Below, one piece after another: positions 22,747 through 33,897 of a DNA stretch of 64,000 nucleotides. The translations under genes were made by a program, and so were the position numbers. This DNA is from Syngnathus acus. Its lineage: Eukaryota; Chordata; Actinopteri; Syngnathiformes; Syngnathidae. A model generated the notes under the pieces. That model worked only from the letters and a program-made list of their open reading frames with translations, was not told where the DNA came from and ran no database searches. The stretch spans positions 26,209,956-26,273,955 of the forward strand of contig NC_051095.1 in assembly GCF_901709675.1 (NCBI RefSeq). The letters are read 5' to 3'. The first letter of the stretch is position 1. Every line of letters starts with the position of its first letter.

Positions 22747-23210
22747 CAACACAGCGACCAGCGCTTGGACCCTCCGCCATCAGCTCCCGTCCGCGACGCC
22801 CGATCGACCTCCATCGTCCGAGAAGGTTCCGGCGCCATCGGACTTCGCTCCAGCGACGCCCGATCCTCGTCCATCGTCCGAGCAGGTTCCAGCGTGATCG
22901 GACTCCACTGCCGCTGATCGCGGTCCTGACTTTACAAGTTTCTGCCGAGCACGGTCCCGTTCCCCGAGTTTCCGCCGAGTGCGGTTCATGTCCCCCGTGG
23001 CGCCGCTAGAGTGCGGTTCATGTCCCCCGTGGCGCCGCTAGAGCGCGGTTCTGTCCCCGAGTTTCCGCCGATTGCGGTTCTGTTTCCCCGAGTTTCCGCC
23101 GAGTGCGGTTCTGTTTCCCCGAGTTGCCGCCGATTGCGGTTCTGTGCCCCAAGTCGCCGCAGATTGGGGTTGTTTCCCCAGTCGCCGCTGTGCGCGGTTC
23201 GAGCTGTTCC
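22747..23210. repeat. Element interior with a 29-33 bp minisatellite
   Basis: 22747-22930 is a GC-rich stretch with repeated gcgacgcccgatc and catcgtccgag words. From about 22937 to 23205, units of 29-33 bp built around ccgagtttccgccgattgcgg or gtgcggttcatgtccccc repeat about eight times. No Gag domain is recognised. Confidence 0.7.
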
Positions 23211-24516
23211 GAAACTCAGTAGGGTGGTCTGGACCAGTGTCTGGACCAACGCCCATGCCTCACACCTTGACAAACTTTTTTGGGAGAATGTGTTCTTTAC
23301 TACATATGATTCCATCATCATTTAATTTGACTTTCTTTCCAAAACGCTTCTCAATTTCCCAGTTCACACATCTTCTGCATGTGTTACTGGTTCTCCAGTT
23401 TTTTCTCTAGTTAATTATCAATCCAAAAGCAACGTTTTTCTTTTTTTTTTTAGCATTTAACTTACTCAAAATCACTCTTTCATCAAAGTCGCTCTACTAA
23501 TTTTCCATAGTAGTGCCAACAACTTCAACCATTCAACCTGTATTTTCCTTCAGGCAATCATTCATCAATGCTCATTTGCATCTCACACACAGTCTCCAAA
23601 AAGGAGTCTTTCCATCACATTGGTCCCAATTTATCCAAGCCCCACACACAACATTCATACACCATTTTCAACTCAAGGTTCCTGATAGAACACTCCACCA
23701 ATCCAAAAAAACTCAACACAAAAAACTACTGGCAAATTAATCCGAATTTTTTCGATGTTTTTAAATTTAAAGAACTCAATCTCTCAGATTTAGCTCGCAT
23801 ATAGAGGTTTGTATAATTTTATAACACCACCAATCAATTATTCCTATTAAATGTAGCATTGCAATGTCTTAAATTCACAATTTTGCTTCTTCCAATTCCT
23901 GAAAGCATGTTCTGTCATTTTTTTTTTTTTTTCTTCGAATTTCGTATGAGGGCTCGACACTAACATGCACTAGTGTGGATCAGTTTCTGCTCGCAAACAG
24001 ATTTCTCTCTTTTCCTCTCATTTTTATCTTTCAGAATCGTTTCTGTTCTGCGGAGCAAATTGGATAGACCACATTCTAGCAAATTTCTTTACACTAAAAG
24101 TTTAGCCAATTTTCATCATTTTAACACATACGCACACACATGCACTAGCTCTCGCGCGCAGAAGGTAGGTCCCAGCACCAATGATTCGTCACAGGCTGGC
24201 CATTTCCTGCAGTCGATCATGAGCTGGTCCCTCCCACGCACACGAGGACAGCACATTCTAACTTTTTATTTATCTTCTAGAAGCAATTTGCATTTATTTA
24301 CCACTTTATTTGCAAATTTTAACTTTAGTGTGCACATAATTTGATCTCTGGTCATTTGTCATTGGGCATACAAACAGCATTGTCATACTTCTTGTATGGA
24401 CAGGAGCTGTAATAATCTAAAAAAAAATTCTAATCTGACAATGACATGTTCTGCTGTCATATGGGCATCTATTCTTTCTCTGTATGAGCGTGAGCGGTCA
24501 AAGGGGAGGAAGCTTG
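23211..24516. other. ERV interior; no gene recognised
   Basis: AT-rich with poly-T runs (23436-23450, 23918-23932). I looked on the minus strand for protease, RT and integrase motifs of a retroviral Pol and found none, so Pol is deleted or too decayed. Confidence 0.5.
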
Positions 24517-25077
24517 TCATGCTGAAAATGTGACTTTTCCTCTGCCTCTTCCTCCGCCCTTTGATTGGTTTTGTTTTACACGACGACACACTCTTGCCAA
24601 GTGTCCCCGTTTCCCACAGTTCCAACAGTCCAAATTTAATGTGGAGTTTGAATTGAATGGCGGCCTGCGGCCTTGTTGGTCTCTAACTCTTCCTCTGCCC
24701 CTTTGGGAACTTTGGAAGAAGACCGTTGTATCTTCATCGAGATCATTACCATCATCATCTAGATGAAATACATCAGAACTTTCGCCTTTTTTGATACTCG
24801 CAGCCTCATCACTTTTCACCTTTCTATTTTTTGTCTTTTGGATTTGTTTTCTCCTCTCTTGTGAAGCTTTCAACCACACTCTAGCACAACTCAATTCTTT
24901 CTCTTTTCTTTCCTTTCTCAGTCCATTTGGCTTCCTAGCCACACTCTCCTCCAAAGGTTCTACCACAACGTTCCACATTTCAACTTTCAACTTTCCTTGT
25001 ACTCCATACTTTTTCTTCCACTTCAATTTTCTTTCTTTGAGGATCCTCAATGCAGGTTTAAATTGACCTTTCAACAA
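24517..25077 (-). pseudogene. gag: Retroviral Gag C-terminal part (nucleocapsid)
   Basis: The minus-strand frame of 186 codons is lysine- and arginine-rich and hydrophilic. It ends with one CCHC zinc knuckle, CWNCGKRGHLARVC (about 24580-24621), in a Gly/Arg-rich tail, as in retroviral nucleocapsid, which packages the RNA. Between this frame and the primer-binding site only about 560 bases remain, too little for matrix and capsid, so the N-terminal Gag region is deleted or unrecognisable. The frame opens with a non-ATG codon. It is defective. Confidence 0.78.
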
Positions 25078-25285
25078 ATTACTAGCCTGTGTTATTGCCG
25101 TGGATCAATGCTAGAACTGCTATCTAGTCAATTTATCCTACCAGTTACACTCTCAACCACACAACTTTCATGCAAACAGCTTGGAAAAACGGACAAAAAC
25201 GAATCTACGCCCTTCTTCAATTAAGAAAAAGAAGCTCTGTTTTTTCTTAGCCCGTTCCTTCCAATGGGACTAGAGTCCCAGCTGT

Positions 25286-25385
25286 TTCTTAGCTTGGAAA
25301 AACCAAAGCCGTATATCTCATAGCTCAGACAAACCAAAGCCGTATATCTCATAGCTCGGACAAACCAAAGCCGTATATCTCGTGC
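25286..25385. repeat. 31-bp tandem repeats in the ERV leader
   Basis: Three units of accaaagccgtatatctcat plus agctcggacaa, the last slightly diverged. They lie between PBS and Gag. Confidence 0.82.
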
Positions 25386-25635
25386 ACCTTTAATTTTTTA
25401 CGCGTTTCACAACAACACAATCACACAACTTTAGGGCTTTAACTTACTTGTCCCCTGGTTCGTTGCACTGCCGGATCCCGTCAATCCACCTCTGTCAGAC
25501 GAAGGCAGACCTAAGATGCTGGCCCAGCGAAGAATTCTCTTCCCAGGACTTTCTTTTCCAGGTCCTCCTAATGGACACTGGCTTGTCGACAATGCAGCAC
25601 CTCCTCCTCCGTCAGCCAGATGGCGGGTATGAGAG

Positions 25636-25653
25636 ATCCGGGTCACGGCACCA
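25636..25653 (-). promoter_or_regulatory. ERV primer-binding site, tRNA-His type
   Basis: On the minus strand TGGTGCCGTGACCCGGAT lies three bases after the LTR end (25657). It differs at one position from the classical tRNA-His 3' end complement (…GACTCGGAT). It fixes the orientation and the inner LTR edge. Confidence 0.8.
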
Positions 25654-25656
25654 AAA

Positions 25657-25991
25657 TGTTAGAGAGGTGCTCACTCTAACTTATTTTACAAGAACCACAC
25701 GGGAGACAAGTAAATCATTTTAAACACCTGCAGGTGGAGAGTCCATTCGTCGCTGTGCGTACAGCGATGATCGAATGAGGTCTGACTCTGGCCTCTTGCA
25801 AGAGCATTTTTATTAAGAGAAACAGGGTGAGGGTTAGAGTGGACTGGATAGAGAGAAAGCCCTTGACCTCTTGTCAAAACATAGCAGGGGGTGTTTTACG
25901 ACGTTGTGTAGGATGGGACAAGCTAGGTTATTTATTACAGGTTACATTCCAACATAATCATACGATCAAAATAATCTGGAAAACCCTGACA
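25657..25991 (-). repeat. ERV 5' LTR (335 bp)
   Basis: Minus-strand TGTCAGGGTTTTCC...CTCTCTAACA. AATAAA is near 25810. It is continuous where the other LTR carries a SINE, and complete where the other is truncated. Confidence 0.88.
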
Positions 25992-26275
25992 TCTTACATT
26001 TGGGGTCTAGACATTATACCCATTCACAACGCTAGATGGCGCCAGATATCTTCAAAGCGAATGCTGAACTTAACTCCCCGGGCCAAAGCAAACCCCTGTC
26101 ACGAAGAATAAAAATAAAAATAGAGGTAGCAGTTTGCATTATTTTATACACTTTACTTTGATGGTTAATGCAGTTATTGCAATTTTGTTGTTTTATCACA
26201 GTAGATTGGTTTATTTACATTTCAAGAACCTGAAGCCATTCATTTACAAATGTGATTGCACTTTAGTTTACATAT
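25992..26275. other. No gene recognised
   Basis: A short spacer between the ERV and the next repeat, AT-rich. I see nothing in it. Confidence 0.5.
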
Positions 26276-26510
26276 TCAAATGTTCAGATATTAAGATGTG
26301 ATAGACAGTTTTGCATGATTTGAATGAGGTAAAATAACATGATTTTTCTCTCTCGAATATATTGTTATAATCATTTGTTTCAGATGTACTGTAATTATTT
26401 TCTGTATAAAAATTAAATTTGGTGTTCAAAAAGTCTTTTTTCAAACTTGAGTCTTGAAAAAGAGGGGGTCGTCTTATAATCAGGGTCGTCTTATATTCGG
26501 GCCAATACGG
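26276..26510. mobile_element. Single end of the CCGTATTGG element family
   Basis: gtcgtcttataatcagggtc then ttatattcgggccaatacgg, followed by TA (26511-26512), matches the inverted ends of 1184-6007. The other terminus was not found. The left limit is uncertain. Confidence 0.55.
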
Positions 26511-26516
26511 TATGTA

Positions 26517-26745
26517 GATGTAGCTAAAGTATACATACTGTAAATATGTTTTTAGAACTCTTTTATTATTATAACAACTTTTTTTATAATAAGGTACAAG
26601 TGTACATACTGTAAATGTTTCTAGAACTCTTTTAATATTATAACGTTTTTTTAATAACAAGGTACAATACTGTAAATATGTTTTTATTATTATAATTTTT
26701 TTTAACAAGGTACAATACTGTAAATATGTTTTTATTATTATAACG
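26517..26745 (-). repeat. AT-rich tandem units shared with 12164-12495
   Basis: About four units of gtacaatactgtaaatatgt with ttttattattataac variants, the inverse of the units in the Tigger-like remnant at 12164-12495. Confidence 0.65.
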
Positions 26746-26892
26746 CTGGACACCGTCTGCATGGCTTTCGTCCCAGGAAAAAGCCTCTTCTAAAAAGATG
26801 CACAGGGAAGCTTGCAAAAGGTTTGCTGAAGACAAGCAGACTAAGGATATGGGTTACTGGAACCATGTCTGATGAGACCAAGATAAACATAT

Positions 26893-27264
26893 TTGGTTCA
26901 GATGGTATCCAGCGTGTGTGCTGGCACTGGGGAGCTACAGTTCATTGAGGGAACAATGAATGCCAACATGTACTGTGGAATACTGAAGCAGAGCATGATC
27001 CCCTCCCTCCGTAAACTGGGCCGCGGAGCAATATTCCAACACGATAACGACCCCAAACACACCTCCAAGACGACCATTGCCTTCCTAAAGAAGCTGAGGG
27101 TGAAGGTGATGGAGCGCAAGGTCTCCAACATCCACCAGCTCTGTGATGTCATCATGGAAGAGTGGAAGATGATTCCAGCGGCGACCTGCGAAGCTCTGGT
27201 GAACACCATGCTTAAAAGGGTTACGGCGGTGCTTGAAAATAATGGTGGCCACACAAAATATTGA
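26893..27264 (+). pseudogene. Tc1-like transposase fragment
   Basis: The C-terminal half of a mariner/Tc1 DDE transposase. GTMNANMYCGILKQSMIPSL and the second catalytic Asp region FQHDNDPKHTSK are clear. The expected DLNPIEHLW block with the third acidic residue is absent: the frame goes from FLKKLRVKVMERK straight to KVSNIHQLCDVIMEEW, so an internal deletion removed the active site. Upstream, 26750-26890 is in other frames (GHRLHGFRPRK-like words). Confidence 0.8.
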
Positions 27265-27367
27265 CATTTGGGTCCAATTTTGACATTTTCAGTTGGGGTG
27301 TACTCACTTTTGTTGCCAGCACTTAACACATTCATTGTTGTATTTTGAGTTACTTTGAAGTAACAAT

Positions 27368-28161
27368 CAGAGATGGGACCAAGTCACACATGTGCAAGTC
27401 TCAAGTAAGTCTCAAGTCTTAACCTTAAAGTCTCAAGTAAGTCCCAAGTCATATTTTTCTTGGGCAAGTCAAGTCACAGATTATGTCAAGTCAAGTCAAG
27501 TCCTTAAATAGGTCAAGTCCAAGTCAAGTCACCTTATTATTGCAGTTTTACCCGCAGAATCTGATTTTAGTAACGTGAAAAGACAAGATATAAGTAACTT
27601 TAAGTAACCATCATTGTCCAATGTGTCTAACCTGTTTAAAAAATATGACAATAATTTGGATTTGCACTGTAATTACTGATATTCAGTAAAATACACCATG
27701 GAATCAAACAAAAAAGAAATTACCTCATACAATGATTTATTGACAGCTCAATCTAAACAAATTAACGTCTGCCAACAGTGTCTGACACATTTGAGTTGCA
27801 AATATGAAAAAAGAATATGAAAAAATCTGAAAGAAGAAACACATTAAAGAGCATTAGAAACATTTTATGTTCCATCTGTAACGTCTGGAGACACCAGAGC
27901 TCTATAAACTTCAATTTTCAACATTGTCAGAAAAATAACAGCTTGTTTTTAGAAAAAGATTCCCTAACAGCGAAAACTATACTAACATAAACTAAATAAC
28001 ACTGAAGTCATTCAAGTCATCATGTCTCAAGTCAAGTCCCGAGTCTTTAACTTCCAAGTCCAAGTCGAGTCTCAAGTTTTTTATTTTTTGTCAAGTCAAG
28101 TCACAAGTCATCAAAACAGCGACTCGAGTCCAAGTCACAGTGAATCGAGTCCCCATCTCTG
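27368..28161. mobile_element. CAAGTC-rich hAT MITE (794 bp)
   Basis: The exact 8-bp duplication gtaacaat lies at 27360-27367 and 28162-28169. The ends are CAGAGATGGGACC and the inverted ccccatctctg. Both subterminal 150-bp regions consist largely of the pentamer/hexamer (A)AGTC/CAAGTC in direct orientation. There is no coding. Confidence 0.92.
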
Positions 28162-28313
28162 GTAACAATACATTTACTTTGCTATCCAAGCTCTACAGTG
28201 ACGACTTAATATTGTCTTAAAGTGTCATTTCTTCAGTGTTGTCCCATGACAAGATATAATTAAAACATTACAGAAATGAGAGGGGTGTACTCACTTTTGT
28301 GAGATACTGTGTA

Positions 28314-29784
28314 CCGTATTTTTCAGACTAAAAGTCGCTCCGGAATAAAGGTCGCATTAGCCATAAAATGCACAATAACGTGAACAAAAACATATATAAG
28401 TCGCTCCGGAGTATAAGTCGCATTTTGGGGGAAATGTACTCGACAAAATCCAACACCAAGAACAGACATGAACAAGCAACAACAGGCTAAACAATAGGTA
28501 TGCTAACGTGACACAAACACAAACGAATAGCTGAGAACGGGCCTGACGTAACATTCAGAGTTATTCAAATAACTTTCACATAAATAACACGTTTATAAAA
28601 CCATCTGTGTCACTTCAATTCATTAAATCCATCGATCGTGCTTTATGTCAACAATGGGTGCGCACCGCTGACGGCGCTTGCACTTCAAAATATTCCAAAG
28701 GCCCATATAACGATATATAAATTATATATCAAATAACTATTATATAAGCAATAATATTATCAAACCATGTGTCACTCCAAATCATTAAATCCATCGATCA
28801 AATTCCTCGTCCTTTGTCAACAACGCCGCGCGTGCGCCCTGACGTCAGCCTCGTCATTATTCCACAGATCTAGTATATAACTATATTGTAGCGTTAACAA
28901 AGTACAAGGAAAGATGTGGGTTTGGTAAACGGCTCTTTATTTAACAAAACAAGAGTTCAACGAGCCAACAACTACTGAACTGTAACGATAAAAACATATA
29001 CAAGTTGCTACACAAAATAAAATGTATCAAATAACTATAACATAAATAATTCACCGCCACACGGCCCCAAGCACCGGCGTCGACTTCCAGGCGTGTGGCG
29101 GCGTAGACTTCCATCCCCGGAGGTGGCACTTCCAGCCACGGAGGTGGAAGAGAGCTCCATAGAATGTAATGGGCGTGCGTAAAAGCCATGTCCGAGCCCC
29201 ATCCACCGTCCCCGGACAGCCACCCAGCCGAGCACCGGCCCCCGACTTCCATCCACGGAGGTGAAAGAGAGCTCCGTAGAGTAGGACCGGGCGTGCGTAA
29301 AAGCCATGTCCGAGCCCCATCCACCGTCCCCGGACAGCCACCCGGCCGAGCGCCGGCCCCCGACTTCCATCCACGGAGGTGAAAGAGAGCTCCGTAGAGT
29401 AGAACCGGGCGTGCGTAAAAGCCATAATAGTTTTTCAAACCTTCTGTCACTCCAAATCATTAAATCCTTCAAACTCTTCATCCTCCGTATCACTTCCAAA
29501 CAAAGCCACTAATGATGCCGGTAGTACGTGGGGCCCTTCGTCATCTTCGTCATCCCGTGAGCGAATCTTTGTCCTTTATGTAAACAACCGCCGCGCCACG
29601 CTGCTGACGTCACTTGAAATTCAAATTACAGTAATCCCTTGCTACATCGTGGTTTCACTTTTTTTTATTTTTTTTTTATTTTGAAAATTTATGAAAAAAT
29701 TCACATATAAGTCGCTCCTCAGTATAAGTCGCCCCCCCACCCAAACTATGAAAAAAAACGCGACTTGTCGTCCGAAAAATACGG
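28314..29784 (-). mobile_element. TA-flanked inverted-repeat element, copy A (1.47 kb)
   Basis: CCGTATTTTTCAGACTAAAA at the left and the inverted gtccgaaaaatacgg at the right, flanked by TA (28312-28313, 29785-29786). The inside matches 30444-31513 in opposite orientation. The element has an extra 118-bp tandem array. A Tigger-like terminus (cagtaatcccttgctacatc) sits inside near the right end at 29631. There is no transposase. Confidence 0.85.
29068..29425. repeat. 118-bp tandem array in copy A
   Basis: Homologous points at 29186, 29304 and 29422 (gccatgtccgagcccc or gccataatag) give a period of 118 bp. The unit contains ggaggtgaaagagagctccg. Copy B (30800-30880) has a single unit. Confidence 0.88.
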
Positions 29785-29786
29785 TA

Positions 29787-30441
29787 TATATAAAACCTTT
29801 ATAAACCCGTTTTTTTCCCCTGTTCATTGTTGTTTTGTTTCACTAAAATTAAACCTTTTTGACCAAACCACAGCCCTGTTTCCCTCCATTTGGGTTCTCA
29901 ATCCCACATGCGCCTGACAGTGTCTTGTTTGCTCCCCCCTTTGAAAGAATCTTTTATTCTTCTTCAAATGCTGCACCGATGGCTGTATTTCTTTTTCCTT
30001 TTTTTCCTTAGTATACCACCATAAAACTTTCAGTGTACACATGTTTTAGTGTAAATATGTTTTTGTTATTGTATATATGTTGTTTGTGTTATTCGGGCCA
30101 ATAAATGCAATTGCTATACAGACACCATGCAATTTGTGTCATAACATATGACACAAATGACCCCCCCTTAAAACAAAAAACATTTAAATGACCCCCACCC
30201 CCTAGAAAAAAAAACGGGTCCTCTTTTTCAGAAACCCAAATGTGGTCACCCTACCTCACAAAGAAAAGACAACTGGGAACGACAAATGACCCCAAAGAAT
30301 ATCATGTTTTGCAGACTACATGCAAAACAGCTCAAATCTGTCATTGAGCAGCCGAGACTAAGTTTGGAGTAAATAAGAAACTTGTTAGGTACTGGCGAAA
30401 ACCGGAAGCTATTCTTTCTGCAATGAAGAAAACAAAATAGC
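29787..30441. other. Spacer between inverted copies A and B
   Basis: 655 bp of AT-rich sequence with short A runs. No gene or known repeat is seen. Confidence 0.5.
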
Positions 30442-30443
30442 TA

Positions 30444-31513
30444 CCGTAATTTTCGGACTATAAGTCGCGGTTTTTTTCATAGTTTGGGTGGGGGGCGACT
30501 TATAATGAGGAGCGACTTATATGTGAATTTTTTCATAAATTTTCAAAATAAAAAAAAAGTGAAACCGCGATAGACGAACCGCGATGTAGCAAGGGATTAC
30601 TGTAATTTGAATTTCAAGTGACGTCAGCAGCGCGGCGCGGCGTGGCGGTTGTTTACAAAAAGGACAAAGATTGATCATGGGATGAAGATGACGAAGGGCC
30701 CCACGTACTACCGGCATCATTAGCGGCTTTGTTTCTAAGTGACACGGAGGACGAAGAGTTTGAAGGATTTAAGGAGTGACACAGAAGGTTTGAAAAACTA
30801 TTATGGCTTTTACGCACGCCCGGTCCTACTCTACGGAGCTCTCTTTCACCTCCGTGGATAGAAGTCCACGCCGCCACACGCCTGGAAGTTTGTTTTGTTA
30901 AATAAAGAGCCGTTTACCAAACCCACGTCTTTCCTTGTACTTTGTTAACGCTACAATATAGTTATGTACTAGATCTGTGGAATAACGACGAGGCTGACGT
31001 CAGGGCGCACGACAAAGGACGAGGAATTTGATCGATGGATTTAATGATTTAGAGTGCACAGATGGTTTGATAACATTATTGCTTATATAATAGTTATTTG
31101 ATATCTAATTTATATATCGTTATATGGGCCTGTGGAATATTTTGAAGTGCAAGCGCCGTCAGCGGCGCGCACCCATTGTTGACAAAGGACGATCGATGGA
31201 TTTAATGAATTGCAGTGACACAGATGGTTTTATAAACGTGTTATTTATGTAATAGTTTTTTTAATAACTGAATGTTACGTCAGGCCCGTTCTCAGCTCTT
31301 CGTTTGTATTTATGTCACGTTAGCATGCCTATCGTTTAGTCTGTTGTTGCTCGTTCATGTCGGTTCTTGGTGTTGGATTTTGTCGAATAAATTTCCCCCC
31401 AAAATGCGACTTATACTCCGGAGCGACTTATATATGTTTTTTTTCACGTTATTGTGCATTTTATGGCTGATGTGACCTATATTCCGGAGCGACTTTTAGT
31501 CCGAAAATTACGG
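30444..31513 (+). mobile_element. TA-flanked inverted-repeat element, copy B (1.07 kb)
   Basis: CCGTAATTTTCGGACTATAA at the left and the inverted gtccgaaaattacgg at the right, TA on both sides (30442-30443, 31514-31515). It is the same family as 28314-29784, in opposite orientation. The internal aaataaagagccgtttacc is shared. Confidence 0.87.
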
Positions 31514-31515
31514 TA

Positions 31516-32280
31516 ATTGCGAGCTGAGAGCTAGATGGCCACAGCTAGAATAACAAGATCACCAGTGGGTGATTGAACAGCGGGGAGAGGTTTGTCAAGC
31601 GTGCGGTTACGTCGCCTCAGGTAGTTGCCAAGGCGAAGAATATGGACCTTCTTGGTGTTTCCGCTTCATGCAACGCAACCGCCTCTCTATGAGACGGTCT
31701 CCCAAAAACGTCCTGCAGGGAGCATGGAGTATTTGAAATATATAAATGAACAACAATCAGGTCAGCCAGGCAAATACTTGTGGATAGGAGTAATCCATGG
31801 AATTAATTTGATTTAAAGATTATTTAAAAATCCCTTCCCTATGTTCAAAGATTTGCTGGAGATAATTGCATTGCTGGAGACTAGACTTTCCTCCATGTCT
31901 CAAAGAGGAAGGCCTATTCTGATCACTGAGAAACCAAAACAGTGTTAAATTAAGTTGCACTGATTAGTTTATTTAATGAATAAAATCAAAACAAGCTCGG
32001 AGAAAGTGCCTGGACTAAATTTAGCAGAGGCAGAGACAAAGAATATACTGATTACTAGTACTTTGACACATTTCTATGACATGGCCTTTAACTAACTTGG
32101 AGTGGCCGATTCGGCCGGAGTTTGTTTTGTTTTCTCTCCCCCCCCCTCCCCGGCCGGGGAGGTGGTTAGGTGGCACCCAAGCTGACAGCGGCTATCTGGA
32201 TTCTTGTGGGCTAATTCAGGTTGGGGGAACTGCAGCTCAACCTCCATAGCCAGGATAGCAGAGGGCTCCTCTGGCAGCCC
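31516..32280. other. No gene recognised
   Basis: Open frames are short and without motif. A C-rich run spans 32138-32150. Confidence 0.5.
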
Positions 32281-32572
32281 TTCGCTCTGACTTGGACATC
32301 TACTTTTGATTTTCATATTATGTATTATTTGTGCCCTCTCTGCATCCATTACAACCTGGTGATCCTGAAAGGGGGATCCTTCCATCTGTGGTCCCTTCTC
32401 AAGGTTTCTCATTTTCCCCGGGCAGGGGTTTTGAGTTTTTCCTTGCCCTTTTGGGAGCTTAAGATCAGGGGATGCTTTGAGAATAATTGTCAATTTTTGT
32501 CTATGTGAAGCCCTTTGAGACTGCTTGTGATTTAGGGCTATACAAATAAACTTGACTTGACTTGACTTGACT
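32281..32572 (+). mobile_element. LINE 3' end with (TTGAC)n tail
   Basis: ccctctctgcatccattaca and ggggatccttccatctgtgg, then gggctatacaaataaacttg and a run of cttga units. This is a typical 3' UTR and microsatellite tail of a fish non-LTR element. There is no coding part. A related fragment is at 20920-21010. Confidence 0.65.
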
Positions 32573-33583
32573 TTGTGTATATATATTGTGTTGGATTTTT
32601 GGTCCACAATTTTGGAAGCGCGCTATCCGCGCCTCACGGCAAAAGCCATAGCCAATCACCTGTTATCCAATTTACTCACCGCGTGCTCGTTTTATTTGTT
32701 CAGTTGTAGGAAAAGGCTAAGTCACCGAAACAAAATTTAGACTTACACAGGTTGGTTGAGTTCAATCACAATTTTCAGGAAAGTACAATACAGCGCTGGG
32801 CCTTTCGTGCGACCATGCTCAAGAGCAGAAAGTCTCCATTCAGGAAAGGCAACGTGCAAGGTTCTTTGGTCAGCTTATATTAAGTTTCACACACCAGAGT
32901 GGGCCGAGTTTGATGGGTGATGAGTCAGGGGGTGTGGCAAGAACGCAGAAGATTTTGATTCCATGGGAGTGGGTGCTGGTTCGGTGAGAGCTGGTTCCGT
33001 GGTGGTGGGTGTATATTATGGGCGATTCGGTATGTGTGGGGGCTGTTGTCTTCCGTCTTTCGGCCTTGGCAATCACCTTTGGCCGGGTTTTTTCCTCCTG
33101 CCGCTCTTCCTCTGGCACCTCTACCGGTTTTATCTCCAAGTGTCCTTCCTTTAAACCATTCTTGCACATACATCCACTTCGCCCACTGTCACACACCGCC
33201 CATTCATCATTCTTTCAATTTTGTCATTTTGTACGGAATTATGTGAGCTTTTGGCTGTGACATCATCAATTTATTAATGTTCCCTGACTATTCAAAGTTT
33301 GTACTCACCACTTACCATGTTTATGTTTGTTTGTTCTTTTGATACTCCATGTACTTGCTTACGTCATCATATTCTTAGTTTAATCATGCTTCCAACCATA
33401 TCTTTTCTTTGTTTGGCAAAATATTCCCCTCTGTCCAGAACGTTCAGTAGTAATCGAAAACTGGCGTCTAGAATTAGTCAAAACATAAGATATAATCAAG
33501 TACTGAACATTTTTAGACGACTTTGGCAGTGTCCGTGATTTAGAAAATCGTCAGGCATGCATTAACTAGTTCCTTAAGGGTCA
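32573..33583. other. No gene recognised
   Basis: A minus-strand lysine- and histidine-rich frame (32870-33196) has no recognisable domain. Otherwise I see nothing. Confidence 0.5.
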
Positions 33584-33588
33584 TTAAG

Positions 33589-33894
33589 TGTAAGGGATTG
33601 GACAGTACAGCCAAGTGCGGAGCGATAGAGACTTTATTGCGGGCGTGGGTAGCTGGAGCTGGCGCTGGATCGGCGATCAGGCTGGGACAAACAAGCTCTT
33701 CTGCTGTATCTTCGATTCTTCAAGGACGTCAGTTTGTCGTGGACCGGAGAGCGAAGCAATCTCATGGGACAGACGGACACTCGGGTCTGCGCTGGCGGCG
33801 TTGATATAGCGCTGCCCATGAGCCTGTGGCAGGTGGCGGCGATTCCGCTGATAGGGGGGCGTGGTCCTGTCACCGGTGGCGCCGGTGCGTGACA
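33589..33894 (-). repeat. Chromovirus 3' LTR (306 bp)
   Basis: Minus-strand TGTCACGCACCGG...CCCTTACA. TATA-like TATATCAA at 33808-33801. The self-primer motif GTCCGTCTGT is intact here (complement of 33769-33778). Confidence 0.94.
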
Positions 33895-33897
33895 GAA

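Larger units (their letters stand above)
14636..25991 (-). mobile_element. Endogenous retrovirus, minus strand, defective
   Basis: Two LTRs sharing about 260 alignable bases bound a region with Gag nucleocapsid and Env signatures, all on the minus strand. The order is 5' LTR (25657-25991), PBS (25636-25653), Gag end (24517-25077), Env (15657-17214), a polypurine-like aaaacaggaggga next to the 3' LTR, and 3' LTR (14636-15205). No protease, RT or integrase was recognised. The space holds a LINE (17881-20907), a hAT MITE (21805-22006) and a sushi-type LTR (22369-22734). The two LTRs differ at about six of 260 positions by eye, suggesting moderate age. CX6CC Env and tRNA-His-type priming fit a gamma/epsilon-like fish retrovirus, but the class is an inference. 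Confidence 0.82.
26750..28310 (+). mobile_element. Tc1-like transposon remnant, split by a MITE
   Basis: Transposase remnant at 26750-27264. 3' terminal sequence with ggggtgtactcacttttgt appears at 27296-27315 and again at 28282-28310 (ending gtgagatactgt). The copy is interrupted by 27368-28161. The left inverted repeat is missing. Confidence 0.72.

Noticed and set aside
22937-23205. CRISPR-like regular repeats
   Set aside because: Units are contiguous without unique spacers, and the sequence is vertebrate.
24530-25066. Plus-strand Phe/Leu-rich frames suggesting membrane proteins
   Set aside because: Antisense of a lysine-rich Gag reading frame.
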